From contig CABUSH010000007.1 of the NCBI GenBank assembly GCA_902494195.1, positions 1 through 64,000 of the forward strand: DNA of 64,000 bases. The letters run 5' to 3'. The DNA comes from an uncultured Collinsella sp. (GTDB lineage Bacteria; Actinomycetota; Coriobacteriia; Coriobacteriales; Coriobacteriaceae). How positions within the stretch are numbered: the stretch's first letter is position 1; every line of letters starts with the position of its first letter. This document shows, piece by piece, positions 9,188-18,013 of this stretch. The notes under the pieces were generated by a model that was given only the letters and a program-made list of their open reading frames with translations, was not told where the DNA came from and did not search any database. The position numbers and the translations under genes are program-made.

Positions 9188-9727
9188 ATGAAGGTTATTC
9201 TTCTCGATGAGATCAAGGGCAAGGGCGGCGAGGGTGACGTCGTAGAGGTCGCTCAGGGTTACGCTGAGAACTTCCTGTTCCCCAAGAAGCTCGCTGTTGC
9301 CGCCACCAAGGGCAACCTCAAGCAGCTTGACGAGCGTCGCAACAACATCGCCAAGCGCGAGGCCGTCCGTCTGGCTACCGCCAACGAGACCAAGGCTGCC
9401 TTCGAGGGCAAGACGGTCACCGTTGACGTCAAGGTCGGCGACGAGGGCATCCTCTTTGGCTCCGTTACCGCCGCTATGATCGCTGACGCCATCAAGGCTC
9501 AGCTCGGTATGGACATCGACCGCAAGCGCGTCGAGCTCGGTAAGCCCATCAAGGTTGCCGGTGCCCACACCGTTGCCATCTCGCTGTACCGCGAGATCAA
9601 GGCCGAGGTTGTCGTTCTCGTCGGCGTTACCGCCGAGGAGCTCGCTGCCGAGGCTGAGGTCGAGGAGGCCGCTGAGGTCGCCGAGGCCGAGACCGCCGAG
9701 GTCGAGACTGAGGCTGCTGCCGAGTAG
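9188..9727 (+). CDS. rplI: 50S ribosomal protein L9
   Basis: The protein has 179 residues. Residues 1-50 carry the L9 N-terminal domain ('MKVILLDEIKGKGGEGDVVEV', split by a turn, then 'GYAENFLFPKKLAV'). A long helix, the C-terminal rRNA-binding domain (to about residue 148) and an unusual extra acidic, alanine/glutamate-rich tail of about 30 residues follow. L9 spans from the L1 stalk to the neighbouring ribosome and helps keep reading frame. AAGGGAG precedes the ATG. It ends the operon at a strong terminator. Confidence 0.96.
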   Translation: MKVILLDEIKGKGGEGDVVEVAQGYAENFLFPKKLAVAATKGNLKQLDERRNNIAKREAVRLATANETKAAFEGKTVTVDVKVGDEGILFGSVTAAMIADAIKAQLGMDIDRKRVELGKPIKVAGAHTVAISLYREIKAEVVVLVGVTAEELAAEAEVEEAAEVAEAETAEVETEAAAE

Positions 9728-9761
9728 CATTTGCTGCAACGCAACAATCTTGTTCTAAGAA

Positions 9762-9793
9762 GGGCGCTCTGGGAAACCAGGGCGCCCTTTTGT
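9762..9793 (+). terminator. Terminator of rpsF-rplI operon
   Basis: GGGCGCTCTGG pairs with CCAGGGCGCCC around a GAAA loop, followed by TTTTGTTTTTT. Confidence 0.92.
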
Positions 9794-9951
9794 TTTTTGC
9801 GCTGAGCGAGTGTCATGGTGAACGTTGCGTCGAAGTCCTATATACAGGACCGTTCATCCGTTTGGTTCGGTGATGATTGGCGGCGCGCGGCGCGTTTTGG
9901 GACCGTGGCTGATACTATGGATGCTCGCAAGCGATATGAATGAGGATGCTC

Positions 9952-11343
9952 ATGGCATATGACGATAGGGAGACCGGGCTGACGGTTGAGGACCGCGGCT
10001 CAAAGTTGGGTCTTCCCCAAAACCAAGATGCAGAGGCCAATGTACTGGCCGCTATGCTGCTATCGCCCGAGGTGGTCGAAGAAGCCCAGGTCGAGCTGCA
10101 GCCCGATGATTTCTACCGGCCCATTCATAAGACCATCTATACCGCGATGGTCGATATGTACAACAGCCGCATTCCCATCGACTCCATCTCGCTGATCGAT
10201 TACCTGCGAAGCATCAACAAGCTCGATGCCGTGGGCGGCGAAGCGTACATTTTGGAGTTGATGGGTCAGACCCTGTCGCTCGTCAACTGGCAGCACCATG
10301 CCGCCATCGTTCGCCGCGATTCGATGCTGCGCGAGCTGATTGGCGCCACCAACGAGATCAACGCGCTGGCATATAACGCCCCCACCGACACCAAAGAGGT
10401 CGTGGAGCTAGCCGAGAGCAAGCTGCTCAAGGTCACGGCGCGCGAGGTCAAGTCGAGCTACAAGACGCTGACCGAGTTTATGGTCGAAGCCTATAACGAA
10501 GCCGAGGAAGTGTGCCAGGCCGGTGGTCAGGCGGCGGGCGTGCCCACCGGCTTTCCGTCACTCGACCGTATGCTCATGGGTTTTCGCGAGGGTCAGCTCA
10601 TCATCATCGGCGCCCGCCCTGCTGTGGGTAAGACGTCGTTCGCCCTGAATCTGGCGCTCAACGCCGCCGCTGCCGGTTATACCGTCGGCTTCTTCTCGCT
10701 GGAGATGTCGGGCAAGGAAATTGCCCAGCGTCTGATTTGCGCCTACGCCATGATCTCGATCAGTGACTTCCGCATGGGCCGCATTAGCCCCGAGCAGTGG
10801 GCCAATATCAACGAGGCCACGCAGACCTTGTCCAAGCTCGATATTCTGATTGACGATACGCCCGGCACCACGGTGACCGAGATTCGCGCCAAGAGCCGCC
10901 GCATGCTCCACAACAAGGAGAAGGCAATCATCATCCTGGACTACCTGCAGCTGGTGAGTCCTCCGCCGGGACGTCGCTCCGAGAGCCGTACCGTCGAGGT
11001 CTCCGAGATGTCGCGTGGTCTGAAAATCATGGCCAAGGAGCTCAAGATCCCGCTCATCGCGCTGTCGCAGCTCTCGCGTCAGGTCGAATCCCGTACCGGC
11101 AAGCGCCCGCAGCTTTCCGACCTTCGTGAATCGGGCTCCATCGAGCAGGACGCCGATATCGTTATGTTCTTGGACCGCTCCGCCGACGAGGCCGAAGCCT
11201 CGCGCGACGATCGACCCGACGAGGGCGTTACGCGTATCGTCGTGGCCAAGAACCGTTCGGGCCCGATCGGCGACGTCGACCTGATGTTCCTGCCGGCATC
11301 CACCAAGTTCTATGAGCTTGATGGGGCACATGCCGAGGAGTAG
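9952..11343 (+). CDS. dnaB: Replicative DNA helicase DnaB
   Basis: About 463 residues. The N-terminal helical domain begins 'LPQNQDAEANVLAAMLLSPE'. The RecA-like ATPase has Walker A 'GARPAVGKTS' near residues 220-229, Walker B 'IIILDYLQLV', and the arginine-finger region 'DLRESGSIEQDADIV'. DnaB is the hexameric 5'-3' helicase at the replication fork. GAGGA at 9942-9946 fits the ATG at 9952; another in-frame ATG lies at 9940. No intein is visible. It follows the ribosomal/ssb operon, a conserved neighbourhood. Confidence 0.95.
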   Translation: MAYDDRETGLTVEDRGSKLGLPQNQDAEANVLAAMLLSPEVVEEAQVELQPDDFYRPIHKTIYTAMVDMYNSRIPIDSISLIDYLRSINKLDAVGGEAYILELMGQTLSLVNWQHHAAIVRRDSMLRELIGATNEINALAYNAPTDTKEVVELAESKLLKVTAREVKSSYKTLTEFMVEAYNEAEEVCQAGGQAAGVPTGFPSLDRMLMGFREGQLIIIGARPAVGKTSFALNLALNAAAAGYTVGFFSLEMSGKEIAQRLICAYAMISISDFRMGRISPEQWANINEATQTLSKLDILIDDTPGTTVTEIRAKSRRMLHNKEKAIIILDYLQLVSPPPGRRSESRTVEVSEMSRGLKIMAKELKIPLIALSQLSRQVESRTGKRPQLSDLRESGSIEQDADIVMFLDRSADEAEASRDDRPDEGVTRIVVAKNRSGPIGDVDLMFLPASTKFYELDGAHAEE

Positions 11344-11436
11344 GACAGGCGCCCGTTGCACGGGTATACTGGGAATGTTTTGTGCTTCTGCGTGCCGGCG
11401 TGGCGCGTAGACAGTCCATGAATGTAAGGAGTAAAC

Positions 11437-12723
11437 ATGCCGTCAACCGTTTTGGTCGGTGCCCAGTGGGGCGATGAGGGCAAGGGTAAGATCTGCGACC
11501 TGGTCGCCGGCGACTTCGATGCCGTCGTGCGCTACTCGGGCGGCAACAACGCCGGCCACACCATCGTCGTCAACGGCAAGAAGTACGGCCTGCACCAGGT
11601 GCCCTCCGGCATCATGTATTCCGACCATGTGTCGGTGATCGGTAACGGCTGCGTCGTCAACCCCAAGGTTGTCCTTGAGGAGATCGACATGTTCGAGGCC
11701 GACGGCATCACCACCAAGAACCTCAAGATTAGCGGCAACGCGCATGTCATCATGCCGTACCACATCGACCTGGATGGCGCCTTTGAGCAGAAGCTCGGCA
11801 AGAAGAACATCGGTACCACCAAGCGCGGTATCGGTCCGTGCTATCAGGACAAGATGGCCCGCATTGGCCTGCGCATGCAGGATATGCTGGACGAGGCGCT
11901 GTTCCGCGACAAGCTGGAGACCGCTCTCGCCCGCGTGAACCCCGAGCTTGAGCTCATCTACAACCTGCCCACCTACACCGTGGACCAGATTTGCGACGAG
12001 TACCTGCCCATGGCCGAGCGCCTGCGTCCCTACATCACCGAGACGAGCCTGCTGCTCAACAACATGATCGATGAGGGCAAGGACCTGCTGTTTGAGGGCG
12101 CCCAGGCGACGTTGCTCGACATCGACCACGGCACCTATCCGTACGTGACGTCTTCCAACTGCACCGCCGGCGGCGCCATCACCGGCTCCGGCGTGGGCAT
12201 GAAGAACGTCGACCGCGTGCTGGGCGTCATGAAGGCCTATATCACCCGCGTCGGTTCGGGCCCCATGCCCACCGAGCTTTCCTATGAGTCCGAGGCCGGT
12301 CACACGCTGACCGAGGAGGGCTATGAGTACGGTGTGACCACCGGTCGCCGTCGTCGCTGCGGCTGGTTCGACGGCCCCATCGCCAACTACGCCTCACGCG
12401 TCAACGGCCTCACCGATATCGCCCTGACTAAGCTCGACGTGCTTTCGGCCTTTGACACCATCAAGGTGTGCGTGGCCTACGACGTCGATGGCGAGCGCTA
12501 CACCAGCGTGCCCGAGCATCAGGTGCGCTTTGAGCATGCCAAGCCCATCTACGAGGAGCTCCCCGGCTGGAAGTGCGACATCACCGGTTGCCGCAGCTTT
12601 GATGAGCTGCCGCAGGAGGCTCAGGACTACGTGGCGTTTATCGAGGATCTGGCACACACCCGCGTGACGTTCATTGGCGTCGGCGCCGGTCGCGAGCAGA
12701 TCATCAACCGATTCTGGAAGTAA
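11437..12723 (+). CDS. purA: Adenylosuccinate synthetase
   Basis: The 428-residue protein is full length. GDEGKGK at residues 12-18 includes the catalytic Asp13, and GHT at 40-42 includes His41. The Thr/Arg-rich loop 'GTTKRGIGPCYQDK' and the GTP-binding 'TKLDVLS' near 330 are present. It converts IMP, aspartate and GTP to adenylosuccinate, the first step to AMP. TAAGGAG precedes the ATG. purD follows 118 bases later, after a long hairpin. Confidence 0.98.
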   Translation: MPSTVLVGAQWGDEGKGKICDLVAGDFDAVVRYSGGNNAGHTIVVNGKKYGLHQVPSGIMYSDHVSVIGNGCVVNPKVVLEEIDMFEADGITTKNLKISGNAHVIMPYHIDLDGAFEQKLGKKNIGTTKRGIGPCYQDKMARIGLRMQDMLDEALFRDKLETALARVNPELELIYNLPTYTVDQICDEYLPMAERLRPYITETSLLLNNMIDEGKDLLFEGAQATLLDIDHGTYPYVTSSNCTAGGAITGSGVGMKNVDRVLGVMKAYITRVGSGPMPTELSYESEAGHTLTEEGYEYGVTTGRRRRCGWFDGPIANYASRVNGLTDIALTKLDVLSAFDTIKVCVAYDVDGERYTSVPEHQVRFEHAKPIYEELPGWKCDITGCRSFDELPQEAQDYVAFIEDLAHTRVTFIGVGAGREQIINRFWK

Positions 12724-12745
12724 TCGGGACTATTTGGTTATTGCG

Positions 12746-12787
12746 ATATACCCCTTTGCAGCCCAAGCGGGCGGCCGAGGGGTATAT
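12746..12787 (+). promoter_or_regulatory. Inverted repeat between purA and purD
   Basis: ATATACCCCT (12746-12755) and AGGGGTATAT (12778-12787) form a perfect 10-bp stem. No T run follows, so it is less likely to be a simple terminator. It might be an mRNA-processing or regulatory hairpin, or contain a -10 (TATAT) for purD. Confidence 0.45.
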
Positions 12788-12841
12788 TTGCTTGCAAAGG
12801 GCTCGCGCGGAGCGGGCCATTCATCCATAGAGGAGGCACCC

Positions 12842-14146
12842 TTGAAGGCGGACACTCAAACCATCGACATCCTGTTGTTGGGCAGCGGCGGCCGTGAGCA
12901 TGCTTTGGCAGCTAAGCTCGCAGCATCACCGCGCGCCGGCAAGCTCTACATCGCGCCGGGCAACGGCGGCACCGCGAGCTGCGGCGAGAACGTTGTTCTC
13001 GACGACTGCGATCCTGCGGCCGTGGCGGCGTTTGCGCAGAGCCACGGATGCGGACTCGTGGTAATTGGCCCCGAGGCTCCGCTCGTGGCGGGCGTGGCCG
13101 ACGCCGTGCGCGCGGCGGGTATTCCCTGCTTTGGCCCGGGTGCCGAGGGCGCCCAGATGGAGGGTTCCAAGCTGTTCTCCAAGCAGCTCATGGAGCGCGC
13201 CGGTATTCCGACGGCAGCCTACGGCTCGTTTACTGACGAGGCTTCGGCTCTTGCCTATGTACGCGAGCAGGGTGCCCCGCTGGTTGTGAAGGCTGACGGC
13301 CTGGCCGCAGGCAAGGGCGTTATCGTGGCGACTGAGCTCGAGCAGGCCGAGGAAGCCGTGCGTGAGTGCTTTGGCGGAGCCTTTGGCGATGCCGGCAACA
13401 CCGTTGTCATTGAGGAGATGCTGGTTGGCCCCGAGTGCTCGCTGCTGGCCTTTACCGACGGCAAGACCGTGCGCCCCATGGCCACCTCACAGGACCACAA
13501 GCGAGCGCTCGAGGGCGACAAGGGCCCCAACACCGGCGGCATGGGTGTCTACAGCCCGGTGCCCATCGTGACCGACGAGGAGCACGCCACCATGGTGGCG
13601 GTCATGGAGCAGACCGTTGCCGAGCTTGCTGCCGAGGGCATCGACTACCGCGGCTGCCTGTACGGCGGCTTTATGCTCACGCCCGCCGGCCCCAAGGTGC
13701 TGGAGTTCAATGCCCGCTTTGGCGACCCCGAGACACAGGTCGTGCTGCCGCGCCTTAAGAACGACCTGGTCGAGGTCATGCTGGCCTGCGCCAACTGCGA
13801 GCTCGATCAGATTGAGCTCGACTGGCGTGACGAGTGGGCTGTGGCCGTTGTCCTGACGAGCGCGGGCTATCCCGGCAGCTACGAGAAGGGCAAGGTCATC
13901 ACCGGTATCGCCGACGCCGAGGCCATGGAGAACGTGACCGTGTACCACGCGGGCACCGCCGTGGTGGATGGCCAGCTCGTGACCAACGGCGGCCGCGTGC
14001 TTGCCGTGACCGCGCTGGGCGACACGTTCGAGAACGCTCGCAACCTTGCCTACGAGGCCTGCGAGAAGATTGATTTTGAGGGCAAGACCCTGCGTCACGA
14101 CATCGGCCTGCGTGCGCTGCGCGGCCGCGACGCCTGGGATGCCTAA
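12842..14146 (+). CDS. purD: Phosphoribosylamine-glycine ligase (GAR synthetase)
   Basis: The protein (434 residues) begins at a TTG codon at 12842, preceded by AGGAGG at 12831-12836. The first conserved residues are 'IDILLLGSGGREHALA', which places the family N-terminus here rather than at an upstream in-frame ATG inside purA. ATP-grasp landmarks include 'VKADGLAAGKGV', 'EEMLVGPECSLLAF', 'GPNTGGMGVYSP' and 'LEFNARFGDPE'. It makes GAR from phosphoribosylamine, glycine and ATP in purine synthesis. The TTG start is the only odd point. Confidence 0.96.
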   Translation: MKADTQTIDILLLGSGGREHALAAKLAASPRAGKLYIAPGNGGTASCGENVVLDDCDPAAVAAFAQSHGCGLVVIGPEAPLVAGVADAVRAAGIPCFGPGAEGAQMEGSKLFSKQLMERAGIPTAAYGSFTDEASALAYVREQGAPLVVKADGLAAGKGVIVATELEQAEEAVRECFGGAFGDAGNTVVIEEMLVGPECSLLAFTDGKTVRPMATSQDHKRALEGDKGPNTGGMGVYSPVPIVTDEEHATMVAVMEQTVAELAAEGIDYRGCLYGGFMLTPAGPKVLEFNARFGDPETQVVLPRLKNDLVEVMLACANCELDQIELDWRDEWAVAVVLTSAGYPGSYEKGKVITGIADAEAMENVTVYHAGTAVVDGQLVTNGGRVLAVTALGDTFENARNLAYEACEKIDFEGKTLRHDIGLRALRGRDAWDA

Positions 14147-14167
14147 AATCCGAGAGGAATGAGACGG

Positions 14168-14863
14168 ATGGACGAGAAGAACGAAGAGCTCGTGGACGCA
14201 CAGATCGTCGAGGAGGACAGCCGCATGTATGGGCACGCCGAGGGCGAACCTGGTGGCGAGGTCGCTGACGAGCCGGCGCTGGTGCTGGGCGACGACGACC
14301 CGCACGATGCCGAGCTGCACGAGAAGATTCTTTCGGAGGAGTGCGCCTGGAAGGGCAAGATTCTCGACGTCCACCGTCTTGAGGTTGAGCTGCCCAACGG
14401 TCGCCGCAGCGCCCGCGATATCGTTCGCCATCCGGGTGCGGCGGCCGTTGTGGCGCTGACCGAGAGCGGCAAGATCGTACTGGTGCGTCAGTACCGCACC
14501 GCCATCGACCGCGTGACGGTCGAGATTCCCGCCGGCAAGCTCGACCCGGGCGAGGACCCACTCGATTGCGCTAAGCGCGAGCTACACGAGGAGACGGGCT
14601 TTAGGGCCGATCGCATTCGCTTTTTGACGTCGATTGTCACGTCCTGCGGTTTTTGCGACGAGATCATTCACATCTACTTGGCTACCAAGCTGGAGTTTGA
14701 TGCGCCCAACCCCGACGATGACGAGTTTGTCAACGTTGACCTGGTGCCGCTGCACGAGCTGATCGACGCCGTGCTCGACGGCAAGATCGAAGACGCCAAG
14801 ACCGTCGTGGGCGCCTTGGCCTGCGACAGCATCGCTCACCGGCTAGGCGGAGCGGAGCTTTAA
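14168..14863 (+). CDS. NUDIX hydrolase, ADP-ribose pyrophosphatase-like
   Basis: This 231-residue protein has a complete NUDIX box: 'GKLDPGEDPLDCAKRELHEE' followed by TGF (about residues 123-145). It is preceded by 'VVALTESGKIVLVRQYRTAI' and 'VEIPAGKLDPGE', as in ADP-ribose pyrophosphatases. The first about 60 residues are an acidic extension not usual in the family. GAGAGGA at 14152-14158 fits the ATG at 14168 better than the one at 14159. It likely clears ADP-ribose or related nucleoside diphosphates in the cytoplasm. It is 21 bases after purD and probably cotranscribed. Confidence 0.9.
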   Translation: MDEKNEELVDAQIVEEDSRMYGHAEGEPGGEVADEPALVLGDDDPHDAELHEKILSEECAWKGKILDVHRLEVELPNGRRSARDIVRHPGAAAVVALTESGKIVLVRQYRTAIDRVTVEIPAGKLDPGEDPLDCAKRELHEETGFRADRIRFLTSIVTSCGFCDEIIHIYLATKLEFDAPNPDDDEFVNVDLVPLHELIDAVLDGKIEDAKTVVGALACDSIAHRLGGAEL

Positions 14864-14969
14864 CGAGCGGGGATGGTCCCGCAGGTTTGTGTAAGTCAGC
14901 GAAAGTGCTCCATTTGAGACAAGGTGGCCTAAAAGAGGAGGGAAGCGTATGGATATACGCGACCGACGA

Positions 14970-15040
14970 TTGAAGGCCAGATTGTCCAAATGGAGTACTT
15001 GCAGCGTCGAGACGAAACTCGGTTTGGTAAAACCGCGTAA
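14970..15040 (+). repeat. 71-bp dispersed element, copy A
   Basis: This segment aligns without gaps over 71 bases with the reverse complement of 59624-59694, with 53 identities. Shared blocks are TTGAA, CAGATTG, TGCAGCGTCGAG and CGGTTTGGTAAAACCGCGTAA (the last given here as CGGTTTGGTA plus AAACCGCGTAA). The last block is a hairpin. It sits in the leader of the ABC exporter gene and is open in that gene's frame. An outer inverted repeat (about 14901-14919 with 14983-15000) surrounds part of it. Confidence 0.6.
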
Positions 15041-15047
15041 GGTGATT

Positions 15048-16820
15048 ATGCTGAAGAGGTTTCTTTCGTATTACAAGCCCCAGATGGGGCTTTTTGTTGC
15101 CGATACTGTTTGCGCTCTGGTGCTTGCCGCCATTGACCTTGCGTTTCCTATTATTCTGCGCAATCTGACCGGTGGGCTGTTTACCCAGGGTCAGGCTGCC
15201 ATTATGCAGGCGCTCGGTATGATCGCGGTGGGCTTGGTGCTGATGTATGCCGTCCGCTGTGCCTGCCGCTATTTTGTGAGCTATTGGGGTCACGTGATGG
15301 GCGCGCGCATGGAGTCCAAGATGCGCGAGGACCTGTTCGACCAGTATGAGCGCTTTAGCTTTGCGTACTTCGACCGCAACAGCTCGGGCGATATGATGAG
15401 CCGCGTGGTCAACGACCTGTTCGATATCTGCGAGGCGGCGCATCACGTGCCCGAGTGGATCATCATCTGCGGTATCGAGATTATCGGCTCGTTTGTGATC
15501 CTCTTTACCATCGCCCCGGTGCTGGCGCTTGCCATGGCTGTGGTGACGGCAGCGTTTGCGGTCATCATGTTTTGGCAGAACATGCGTATGCGCGAGGTCT
15601 TTAGCGACAACCGCAAAAAAATCAGCGGCATCAATGCGCAGCTGCAGGATTCGCTGGCGGGCATGCGCGTGGTCAAGAGCTTTGCCAACGAGGAGACCGA
15701 GCGCACCAAGTTTCGCGCCTCCAACAATCGCTACCTTTCGTCCAAGGAAAACATGTATCACGCCATGGGCGTCTATACTGCGACGTATGGCCTGCTCTCG
15801 GGCGTGCTCTACGTAATCGTGGTGCTGCTGGGTGGTTGGCTCGTTGCCCAGGGTCAGCTGCAGGCGGTCGATATGGCGACCTTCGCACTCTATATTTCGC
15901 TGTTCTGCACGCCGCTCGAGACGCTTGTGAACTCGGCCGAAACGTATCAGAAGGCCATCGCCGGCTTTAAGCGCATGGACGAGGTGCTCTCGACCGCGCC
16001 GGATATCCAGGACAAGCCGGGCGCCACGGATCTGCAAGTGACCGCCGGCGCCGTGGATTATCACGACGTGTGCTTTAACTACGAGGATGCCGAGCTGGGC
16101 GAGGGCGATGCCGACGAGCGTCCCGTTATCGACCATATGGACCTGTCCATCAAGCCCGGGCAGACCATCGCTTTGGTTGGCCCTTCGGGCGGCGGCAAGT
16201 CCACGACCTGTTCGCTGCTGCCGCGCTTTTATGACGTGGCTACCGGATCCATTAGCATCGACGGCCAGGACGTGCGCGATGTGACGCAGCAGAGCCTGCG
16301 CCGCGCCATCGGCCTGGTGCAGCAGGATGTCTATCTATTTGACGGTACGATTGGCGAGAACATCGCCTACGGCAAGCCGGGCGCCACGGCAGAAGAGATC
16401 GCCGAGGCCGCCCGTCGCGCCAACATCGATGCCTTTATCGAGTCGCTTCCACAGGGCTATGACACGGTCGTGGGCGAGCGCGGCAGCCGTCTTTCGGGCG
16501 GACAGAAGCAGCGCGTTGCCATCGCGCGCGTGTTTCTCAAGAATCCCAAAATCTTGATCTTGGACGAGGCGACGAGTGCTTTGGATAACGAGAGCGAGGA
16601 GGCGGTGCAGGAGTCGCTCGAAGAGCTGGCACGCGGCCGTACCACAATCATCATCGCCCACCGTCTTTCGACCATTAAGCACGCCGATGAGATTGCGACT
16701 GTCGAGCATGGTCGCGTTGTGGAGCGTGGCACGCACGAGGAGCTTCTCGCCCGTGGCGGCACTTATGCCCGTTACTATCGAATGCAGTTCGAAGGTGCGC
16801 GTGCGCACGAGCTCGACTGA
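15048..16820 (+). CDS. ABC exporter, fused permease and ATPase
   Basis: 590 residues from MLKRFLSYYKP. Six membrane segments (about 15-310) are followed by a nucleotide-binding domain with Walker A 'GPSGGGKST', Q loop 'LVQQDVYLF', signature 'LSGGQKQR', Walker B 'ILILDEATSALD' and the H-loop 'IIAHRLST'. This is a half-size type IV exporter that works as a dimer, exporting drugs, peptides or lipids; the substrate is unknown. An alternative in-frame ATG at 14949 has a better ribosome binding site (GGAGGG) and would add 33 basic residues, but the usual family start is at 15048 and the extension overlaps a dispersed repeat. Confidence 0.92.
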   Translation: MLKRFLSYYKPQMGLFVADTVCALVLAAIDLAFPIILRNLTGGLFTQGQAAIMQALGMIAVGLVLMYAVRCACRYFVSYWGHVMGARMESKMREDLFDQYERFSFAYFDRNSSGDMMSRVVNDLFDICEAAHHVPEWIIICGIEIIGSFVILFTIAPVLALAMAVVTAAFAVIMFWQNMRMREVFSDNRKKISGINAQLQDSLAGMRVVKSFANEETERTKFRASNNRYLSSKENMYHAMGVYTATYGLLSGVLYVIVVLLGGWLVAQGQLQAVDMATFALYISLFCTPLETLVNSAETYQKAIAGFKRMDEVLSTAPDIQDKPGATDLQVTAGAVDYHDVCFNYEDAELGEGDADERPVIDHMDLSIKPGQTIALVGPSGGGKSTTCSLLPRFYDVATGSISIDGQDVRDVTQQSLRRAIGLVQQDVYLFDGTIGENIAYGKPGATAEEIAEAARRANIDAFIESLPQGYDTVVGERGSRLSGGQKQRVAIARVFLKNPKILILDEATSALDNESEEAVQESLEELARGRTTIIIAHRLSTIKHADEIATVEHGRVVERGTHEELLARGGTYARYYRMQFEGARAHELD

Positions 16821-16839
16821 TTGATATGACAGGAAGTTT

Positions 16840-17805
16840 ATGGCTGACAAGAACCCTTTGACTCCGGAAGAAGTGACGGAGTTATTCTCCGAAATCGATG
16901 CATCCGGTGTCTTGGATCCCACGCTTGCCAAAAAGCGCACCGAGCGCATGCGTGAGAAGGAGGCTGCGGCCAAGCGCGGTGACAAAGCGGCGCTAGCGCA
17001 GCTGCGCAGCGAGGACCGCGCGAGCCAGGCAAAACATATCGACCCGCTGTCCGAGGACGACCCTTCGGGCTCGCAGGTGAGCCATACCATTACGAAGACT
17101 GCCATGGCCGTGGTCATTGGCATCTTGGTGCTGATTGTGGGCATGCAGATCGGCTACGGCGTGATGCGCCGTCTGAATACCGCCAACCTGTCCGAGAGCG
17201 TTTCGGTGGATACCGTCTCGACCGCGCTCAAGGGTGGACTCGAATGGGGCAACGGCTTTACGCAGTTCCCGCTTGATTTTTCTGTCGACGAGGCCGATGA
17301 GCGCACGGGCACGGTTGAGGTGACGGTGTTGGACACGTCGTCTGCCAATGAGCTCGAGCTGCTGTCCAACGGGCAGATCCAGGCCGCGGCGCTTGCGACC
17401 AACGCCCTGCTCAACGACAAGATTGACCGCGTGGTGTATAACGTTCACGCCTATATCGACGAGGATAGCAACATTCAACACGATTCCTTCTTTGGCATGT
17501 TTCCCGCGCGGGGTCATCAGAGCGCCATTTTGACGTTTGTGTGGACCAAGAGCTCATCCAACGCCACGAGTATCGACTGGAAGATGCGCATCGTAAGCAT
17601 GGACGACACCATTGCCGAGCGCATTCAAAAACAGGTGAACTCGGTTTCGTCGCTGATCGAGGACCCGGTGGTGAGCCAGACCAAGATTGACGAGGAAAAG
17701 GCCGAACGTGACCTGGAGCATCGTCTGCATGGCCGCGAGATTTTCCGCGGCGGCAAGCCCGATCGCTCACCGTCCGATCTGCTGGAACAGGACAAGCAAA
17801 AGTAA
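16840..17805 (+). CDS. Single-TM protein of unknown function
   Basis: This 321-residue protein has a charged cytoplasmic N-terminal part (residues 1-85), with 'TPEEVTELFSEIDASGVLDP' and a basic helix. One membrane segment lies at about 89-110 ('AMAVVIGILVLIVGMQIGYGV'), followed by an external alpha/beta domain of about 180 residues and a charged tail. It follows the ABC exporter by 19 bases with AGGAAG before the ATG, so the two are likely an operon. I do not recognise the family. It may help the exporter or act independently at the envelope. Confidence 0.75.
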   Translation: MADKNPLTPEEVTELFSEIDASGVLDPTLAKKRTERMREKEAAAKRGDKAALAQLRSEDRASQAKHIDPLSEDDPSGSQVSHTITKTAMAVVIGILVLIVGMQIGYGVMRRLNTANLSESVSVDTVSTALKGGLEWGNGFTQFPLDFSVDEADERTGTVEVTVLDTSSANELELLSNGQIQAAALATNALLNDKIDRVVYNVHAYIDEDSNIQHDSFFGMFPARGHQSAILTFVWTKSSSNATSIDWKMRIVSMDDTIAERIQKQVNSVSSLIEDPVVSQTKIDEEKAERDLEHRLHGREIFRGGKPDRSPSDLLEQDKQK

Positions 17806-17812
17806 GAGGCCA

Positions 17813-17852
17813 TTATCCCGCGTGAGCCACAAGCCCACGCGGGATAATTTTT
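17813..17852 (+). terminator. Terminator after 16840-17805
   Basis: TTATCCCGCGTG pairs with CACGCGGGATAA in a 12-bp perfect stem, followed by TTTTTC. Confidence 0.93.
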
Positions 17853-17976
17853 CTGGGACGGGGATTAAATAATCATTATGCATAGAAAGTCATAATTATC
17901 ATTTCGTAAACATTTCGATGAAATTAACGCCATGAGGCATGCTTGCGGTTACAATACCGCGAGGCCTAACTACACA

Positions 17977-18007
17977 CCTTTAAGCCGGTCCTGTGAGACC
18001 GGGAAGG
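17977..18007 (+). promoter_or_regulatory. PyrR-type mRNA hairpin covering the carA ribosome binding site
   Basis: A two-part stem (CCTT...AAGG outside, CCGGTC...GACCGG inside) encloses a CTGTGA loop. This matches the general shape of PyrR-binding loops (consensus loop with AGAGAG-like purines). The AAGGAG ribosome binding site (18004-18009) lies in the 3' side of the stem, so protein binding would block translation of carA, as known for Mycobacterium pyr mRNA. pyrR itself is not in the window. Confidence 0.65.
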
Positions 18008-18013
18008 AGAATT

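Noticed and set aside
14949..15047. Upstream start for the ABC exporter with a strong GGAGGG site
   Set aside because: It would add a basic stretch not seen in the family as I know it, and it overlaps a dispersed repeat; kept only as an alternative to 15048.
14864..15047. Known riboswitch class in the ABC exporter leader
   Set aside because: The leader has inverted repeats but no consensus core of a riboswitch class that I can recognise.
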